Source: Micromonospora sp. RHAY321
GTDB lineage: Bacteria > Actinomycetota > Actinomycetes > Mycobacteriales > Micromonosporaceae
Length of the DNA stretch: 64,000 nt
Assembly: GCF_023896955.1 (NCBI RefSeq)
Contig: NZ_JAMHIW010000007.1
Location: forward strand, 186,001-250,000
Reading direction: 5' to 3'
The position numbers were made by a program, and so were the translations under genes. Each line of letters opens with the position of its first letter. The first letter of the stretch is position 1. The notes under the pieces were generated by a model. It made no database searches and was not told the DNA's origin. It was given only the letters and a program-made list of their open reading frames with translations. Below are positions 60,223 through 64,000 of the stretch, in pieces.

Positions 60223-61518
60223 CTACTGCTTGAGCACTGCGGTGATCTCGCCGTTGTCCTTCTGCAGGTCGCCGCTGCCGTTCAGCACGCGGTTACGAAC
60301 GAGGGTCAGCCACGGGCTGTTCGGCGCGTTGAACGCCTGCTGGAAGTTCAGCGCGACGGGGGTGTCGCCCTTGCCGGCCGCCTCGTTGATGGTGACCAGC
60401 CGCGGGTCCTCGGCGGCGTACTTGTTGTTCGCGAGGTCGGCGCGGGACACCACGTCCTTGTTCTTCGCCAGCACCCCGACCTGGGCGTCCTCGGACATCA
60501 TCCAGCTCAGGAAGTTCCAGGCCTGAGCCGCCTTCTTCGAGTCCTTCGACACGCCGAGGCCGTCCCCGCCGACGAAGGTGGACCCACCGCCGGTGGGGCC
60601 GGGGATCGGGGCCACACCGACGTCGAACGGGGTCGAGGAGAGCAGCGTCGCCGGGTAGAGCATCAGACCGACCTTGCCCTCGGTGAACGGGGCGGTCCAG
60701 GTCGGGCCCGTCTCACCGGCCGAGGCCGGCAGCACGGCTCCGGACTTCCACAGGTCGTTCCAGGTGCTGTAGACCTTCTGGGCGGTGTCGTCGGCGAGCT
60801 TGGACTCCTTGCCGTCCTCGCTCAGCACCTCTCCGCCAGCGGCCCAGATGGAGGGGAACCAGGTGAAGACCAGACACCCGCCGCAGTTCAGGCCGGCCGC
60901 CGTGCCGTAGACGCCGTCCTTCTTCGACGCCTGGACCGCCTTGGCGGCGGCGGCGTACTCCTCGAGCGTCGCCGGGGCCTTCTCCGGGTCCAGCCCGGCC
61001 TCCTTGAACAACTGCTTGTTCCAGAACAACATCGACAGGTCCAGCACGAAGGGCAGGACGTGCTCCTTGCCGTCCACGGTGCCGGCCGAGAGGTGCCCCT
61101 TGTTGATGGAGTCCTTGAAGCTGAGGCCGTCGATGTTGGCGCTGAGGTCCTGGAAGAGACCCTGCTGCACCCAGTTCGGCACGTAGACGATGTCGGCGGC
61201 GAAAAGATCCGGAAGACCGTCCGAGCCCGCTGCCGCGCCGACCTTCGCGACGTAGTCGTCGTTGGGAACGACGGTCAGCTTGACCTTGTTCTTGTGACCG
61301 GCGTTGTACGCGTCGACGAGGAGCTTCGCCTGCTTCTCCAGCGGCGCGCGGGTCCACAGGGTGAGTTCGCTGCCGTCGTCGACGCCGTTGGGGCCGGCCT
61401 CGGCCGCGCTGGTGCCGCCGTCGTCGCTGCTACACGCGGCCGCGCCCACGGTCAGCGCGGCCACGAGAACTCCGGCTAACGAACGGAGGGCAGTCCGCCT
61501 GCCCAGGGTCTTCCTCAT
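60223..61518 (-). CDS. Carbohydrate ABC transporter substrate-binding lipoprotein
   Basis: A 431-residue family 1 solute-binding protein. The ATG at 61518 follows GGGAGGA. The lipoprotein signal ends VGAAAC with the modified Cys29, then a Ser/Gly/Asp-rich linker. Family patterns: LTLWTRAPLEKQAKLLVDAY, GLPDLFAADIVYVPNWV, FTEGKVGLMLYPATLL and FVGGDGLGVSKDSKKAAQAW. It binds the sugar outside and feeds the two permeases. First gene of the importer/GH127 operon; the divergent region to LacI 2 holds three CGAA/TTCG dyads. Ligand inferred as an arabinoside from the co-encoded GH127. Confidence 0.93.
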   Translation of the reverse strand: MRKTLGRRTALRSLAGVLVAALTVGAAACSSDDGGTSAAEAGPNGVDDGSELTLWTRAPLEKQAKLLVDAYNAGHKNKVKLTVVPNDDYVAKVGAAAGSDGLPDLFAADIVYVPNWVQQGLFQDLSANIDGLSFKDSINKGHLSAGTVDGKEHVLPFVLDLSMLFWNKQLFKEAGLDPEKAPATLEEYAAAAKAVQASKKDGVYGTAAGLNCGGCLVFTWFPSIWAAGGEVLSEDGKESKLADDTAQKVYSTWNDLWKSGAVLPASAGETGPTWTAPFTEGKVGLMLYPATLLSSTPFDVGVAPIPGPTGGGSTFVGGDGLGVSKDSKKAAQAWNFLSWMMSEDAQVGVLAKNKDVVSRADLANNKYAAEDPRLVTINEAAGKGDTPVALNFQQAFNAPNSPWLTLVRNRVLNGSGDLQKDNGEITAVLKQ

Positions 61519-61818
61519 GATTCCTCCCACGGGGTTCATCGTTCGGAGGGAACCGCTGGGCGGCCCCCGCAAGACGAGATGTGATCTCCGGATTGCTGCT
61601 GCATGCGGACGGCTGGGGTGGTGACGTCGCCGTCAACCGCCTGCCGGGTCGAATCCGCCCGTGACGTGGATGCTGCTCGCGCCGCCGTGACGGGCGATGC
61701 CTGCCATGTCGTCATCGCCTCTCCGCCTCTCGCCGGTCTCGGCATGCGGCTCGTGCGGCACATCGTCACCGTCGTGGCCGAGGTGGTGCGCATCACGTTC
61801 CGCCGCTAGGGTGTCCCA

Positions 61819-61869
61819 CGAAAACGGTTTCGGCAAGATGTCGCGCGGGTAAAACCCGAACCCGTTTCG
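61819..61869. promoter_or_regulatory. Two CGAA...TTTCG dyads (possible LacI operators)
   Basis: CGAAAACGGTTTCG (61819-61832) and CGAACCCGTTTCG (61857-61869) are inverted half-site pairs of similar spacing. Together with the dyad at 61963 they suggest a multi-site LacI-binding region controlling the divergent genes. Confidence 0.5.
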
Positions 61870-61962
61870 GTCGCCTCTCGCTCTTTCGCCTGAACCTGTC
61901 TGCGCACTACGCTGGCCGAAACCGCAGGGCTGGCGGGCGATTGCCGTTGCTCTGAAATGTTG

Positions 61963-61975
61963 CGAAAGGCTTTCG
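61963..61975 (+). promoter_or_regulatory. Palindrome CGAAAGGCTTTCG over the LacI 2 ribosome site
   Basis: CGAAAG-G-CTTTCG is a perfect dyad whose left arm contains GAAAGG, the ribosome-binding site of LacI 2; the GTG start follows one base after the right arm. It fits autoregulation, or an RNA hairpin masking the ribosome site. Confidence 0.6.
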
Positions 61976-61976
61976 G

Positions 61977-63002
61977 GTGGGACGGCGACGATCGCAGTCA
62001 GTGACGCTGAGTGATGTGGCGGGCCACGCCGGCGTCTCCGTGGCCACGGCGTCCAAAGCACTCAACGGTCGGGCCGAAGTCGCGCCGTCCACCAGGGAAC
62101 GGGTGCTGCGCGCCGCCGCCGAGCTCTCCTTCCAGCCCAACGCCCTGGCCGCCGGGCTGATCTCGGGACGCACCCGCACGGTGGGACTGCTGACCGACGA
62201 ACTCGGCGGCAGGTTCGCCATGTCCATCCTGCTCGGTGCGGAGAACGCCCTGGGCAACGGGCAGATGTCTGTGTTGCTCTGCGACGCCCGGGGCGACGCC
62301 ATCCGCCGTCAGCACTACATCCGCACCCTGCTGGCACGCCAGGTCGACGGATTCATCGTGGTTGGAGACAGCAACGAGGTGAGCCCCTCGTTGACCCAGC
62401 AGATCCCGGTTCCGGTGGTCTACGCCTACGCCGAGTCGACGGACCCGCGCGACCTGTCGATCGTCGCCGACGACGAGGGCGGTGCCCGACTCGCCGCAGA
62501 ACACCTGGTGTCGCACGGCCGACGCCGAATCGGACACATCACCGGGCCGGACAGCTACCGTGCTGCCCGGGACCGGGCCGCCGGTCTGCGAACGGTGCTC
62601 GCCGAGGCGGGCCTGTCTCCGGCCGGCGATCCGCTGTTCGGCGAGTGGTCCCAGCGGTGGGGCCGGCACGCGGCACGGCTGCTGCTGGCGGCCAGGCCGG
62701 ACGTGGACGCGATCTTCTGTGGCAACGACCAGGTGGCCGCCGGGGTCGCCGACACGCTGCGCGATCTCGGCCGCCGGATCCCGGACGACGTGGCGATCGT
62801 CGGCTACGACAACTGGGAGTTCTTCGCCGAGGACTGCCGGCCGCCGCTGACCACAGTGGATCTCAATCTCGAGCAGCTCGGCGCAACCGCGGTGCAGCAC
62901 CTCATCGCGGCACTGGACGGCAACGCCGGCGTTGGTGTCATCCGCCAACAGGGCCGCCTGGTGGTACGCGAGTCCACCGGGCCGGCACTGCCCCGCCGCT
63001 GA
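61977..63002 (+). CDS. LacI-family transcriptional regulator 2
   Basis: A 341-residue LacI/GalR repressor from GTG 61977. HTH: TLSDVAGHAGVSVATASKAL, then LSFQPNALAAGLISG. Sensor domain blocks CDARGDAIRRQHYIRTLL, HITGPDSYRAARDRAAG and VDAIFCGNDQVAAGVADTLR closely match LacI 1 at 41722, so the two arose by duplication. It is transcribed away from the sugar-binding-protein gene and probably represses the importer operon until an arabinoside arrives. Its own ribosome site lies inside a palindrome. Confidence 0.93.
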   Translation: MGRRRSQSVTLSDVAGHAGVSVATASKALNGRAEVAPSTRERVLRAAAELSFQPNALAAGLISGRTRTVGLLTDELGGRFAMSILLGAENALGNGQMSVLLCDARGDAIRRQHYIRTLLARQVDGFIVVGDSNEVSPSLTQQIPVPVVYAYAESTDPRDLSIVADDEGGARLAAEHLVSHGRRRIGHITGPDSYRAARDRAAGLRTVLAEAGLSPAGDPLFGEWSQRWGRHAARLLLAARPDVDAIFCGNDQVAAGVADTLRDLGRRIPDDVAIVGYDNWEFFAEDCRPPLTTVDLNLEQLGATAVQHLIAALDGNAGVGVIRQQGRLVVRESTGPALPRR

Positions 63003-63045
63003 GACGGCCGGGACCGCCGGGCCGGCGATGCGGAGATCCGTCAGG

Positions 63046-64000
63046 TCAGGCGCTGTGTGTCAGGCCGGATCGCGTCAGTTCCGCAGCCGGCCGGTCACGA
63101 TCGCACGGTGCCACCGCACTGCGCCGGATGACCAACTCGGGCACGAGCACGTCCCGCCGGCGCAGCGGCCCGTGCGCGGGCCGGTCGAGCTGCGCCAACA
63201 ACAGCCGTAGACTGCGCCGGCCCAGCTCGGCGAAGTCCTGCCGCACCGACGTCAGTGGCGGCAGGAAATGGGCACCGTCGGAGGTGCCGTCGAAGCCCAC
63301 CACGCTGACGTCGTCCGGCACCCGGCGGCCCGCCTCGTGAAGCGCCCGCAGCACGCCGAGGGCGAGTTGATCGCTCGCGCAGAAGATGGCGGTGACGGAC
63401 GGATCGCGGGCCAGGCACTCACCCTGCTCGTATCCCGTGGCGGCGCTCCAGTCACCGGGCAGCACCGCAGGCACCGGCGCACCGGCGGCTCGGAGCGCGT
63501 CGCGCCAGCCGTCGACCCGCTCAGCCGCCTCCGGCCAGTCATCCGGGCCGGCGACGTGGTGAACGGTGGTGTGCCCCAATTCGAGCAGGTGGCGGGTGGC
63601 GAGCCGCGCGCCTTCGACGTTGTCGATCTGGGCGCTCGGAACCGCCGGACTGCAGCCGCCGCCCGCAGTCACCGAGGCCAGGCCGGAGGACGCCTCGGCG
63701 AACGCGTTGGCCATTGTGGGCTTGGGCGCGATGGCGATGATTCCTTCGACCGAATGCCGGCGCAGCCAGTCGACCGCGTCGAGCACCGACCGGTGGTCCA
63801 GGTCGCGCACGCTGGCGACGCTGACGAAGTAGCCCGCGGCGCGGGCCGCGCCCTCGATCGCGTACAGCATCGAGGTCGGCCCGTAGAGCGGGCTCTCGTA
63901 GCCGATGATGCCGAGCGTGCCGGATCGGCGGGTGACCAGCGCCCGGGCCGCCGGATTTCGTTGGTAGTTCAGCCTGCTCATCGCGTCCAGGACCCGTTGC
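63046..64000 (-). CDS. LacI-family transcriptional regulator 3 (5' end outside window)
   Basis: The visible part covers the end of the HTH/hinge (QRVLDAMSRLNYQRNPAARALVT in pieces) and a complete sensor domain of about 300 residues: GTLGIIGYESPLYGPTSML, IDNVEGARLATRHLLELG, VTAIFCASDQLALGVLRALH and VVGFDGTSDGAHFLPPLTSV. It belongs to a different LacI branch from regulators 1 and 2. The N-terminus runs beyond the right edge, so its start and promoter cannot be seen. It converges with LacI 2. Confidence 0.9.
   Translation of the reverse strand, partial: QRVLDAMSRLNYQRNPAARALVTRRSGTLGIIGYESPLYGPTSMLYAIEGAARAAGYFVSVASVRDLDHRSVLDAVDWLRRHSVEGIIAIAPKPTMANAFAEASSGLASVTAGGGCSPAVPSAQIDNVEGARLATRHLLELGHTTVHHVAGPDDWPEAAERVDGWRDALRAAGAPVPAVLPGDWSAATGYEQGECLARDPSVTAIFCASDQLALGVLRALHEAGRRVPDDVSVVGFDGTSDGAHFLPPLTSVRQDFAELGRRSLRLLLAQLDRPAHGPLRRRDVLVPELVIRRSAVAPCDRDRPAAELTRSGLTHSA

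Larger units (their letters stand above)
61519..61976. other. Divergent control region between binding-protein and LacI 2 genes
   Basis: No convincing gene. It carries three short dyads with CGAA and TTTCG half-sites (61819-61832, 61857-61869, 61963-61975) close to the LacI 2 gene and must hold the promoters of both divergent genes. Confidence 0.6.

Noticed and set aside
61603..61809. 68-codon plus-strand frame between the sugar-binding-protein and LacI 2 genes
   Set aside because: Third positions are G/C-rich, but there is no ribosome site, no recognisable motif, and it lies in the divergent control region.
43000..64000. Possible transferred island (arabinoside locus)
   Set aside because: No integrase, transposase, tRNA or flanking direct repeats are visible and base composition looks like the rest, so transfer is not supported.

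Overview
The window is very GC-rich (around 70% by eye) with G/C at most third codon positions, many GTG starts, twin-arginine signal peptides, a SARP-type regulator and many secreted polysaccharide-active enzymes. This points to a soil-type filamentous actinomycete. Micromonosporaceae is my best guess, but that is an inference; no rRNA or other taxonomic marker is present. I see no tRNA, rRNA, CRISPR array, insertion sequence or integrase.

Left part (1-30 kb). A two-gene operon encodes a two-domain laccase and a large secreted ThuA / F5-8C / sugar-dehydrogenase-fold protein cut by the window edge. Next comes a polar amino acid ABC transporter with a perfect hairpin between the binding-protein and permease genes. 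A mixed housekeeping stretch follows: XRE regulator, MalY-type aminotransferase, two paralogous alpha/beta hydrolases, a frameshifted small gene coupled to a conserved hypothetical, a stand-alone LigD-type phosphoesterase domain, acetamidase with its permease, a membrane glutaredoxin, a GH15 enzyme, a secreted lysyl-endopeptidase-like protease, three related membrane-protein genes (one broken), an amidohydrolase, an MBL hydrolase and a DM13 protein. A secreted NucA/NucB-type nuclease with PKD domains lies downstream of a 939-residue SARP/NB-ARC/TPR regulator.

Middle part (33-41.6 kb). This holds a secreted peptidoglycan-binding protein, a small Cys-rich protein, a PhoX-type protein and a HelD-like helicase. 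Then comes an oxidative cellulose module. A cellulose-type AA10 LPMO gene and a secreted PQQ-dehydrogenase-fold gene are transcribed away from each other, and each is preceded by the identical 14-bp palindrome TGGGAACGCTCCCA, one base from the known CebR operator. An unknown membrane-anchored protein sits between them.

Right part (41.7-64 kb). This is an apparent L-arabinoside utilisation locus. One leftward operon encodes a sugar ABC importer (binding protein and two permeases) and a cytoplasmic GH127 beta-L-arabinofuranosidase. A second leftward operon, preceded by the perfect palindrome GTTAGCGCTAAC, encodes a 1579-residue multidomain MGH1-like hydrolase, a GH43 enzyme, a WxL-like surface protein, its DUF916 partner with a C-terminal membrane anchor, and a GH127-type enzyme carrying an inserted LamG domain. 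The three secreted hydrolases share a ~95-residue C-terminal module. Two closely paralogous LacI regulators flank the locus and a third, partial LacI gene follows. My working model: long arabinosides are cut at the surface by enzymes that may be held by the WxL/DUF916 pair, products are imported by the ABC system, finished by intracellular GH127, and sensed by the LacI proteins.
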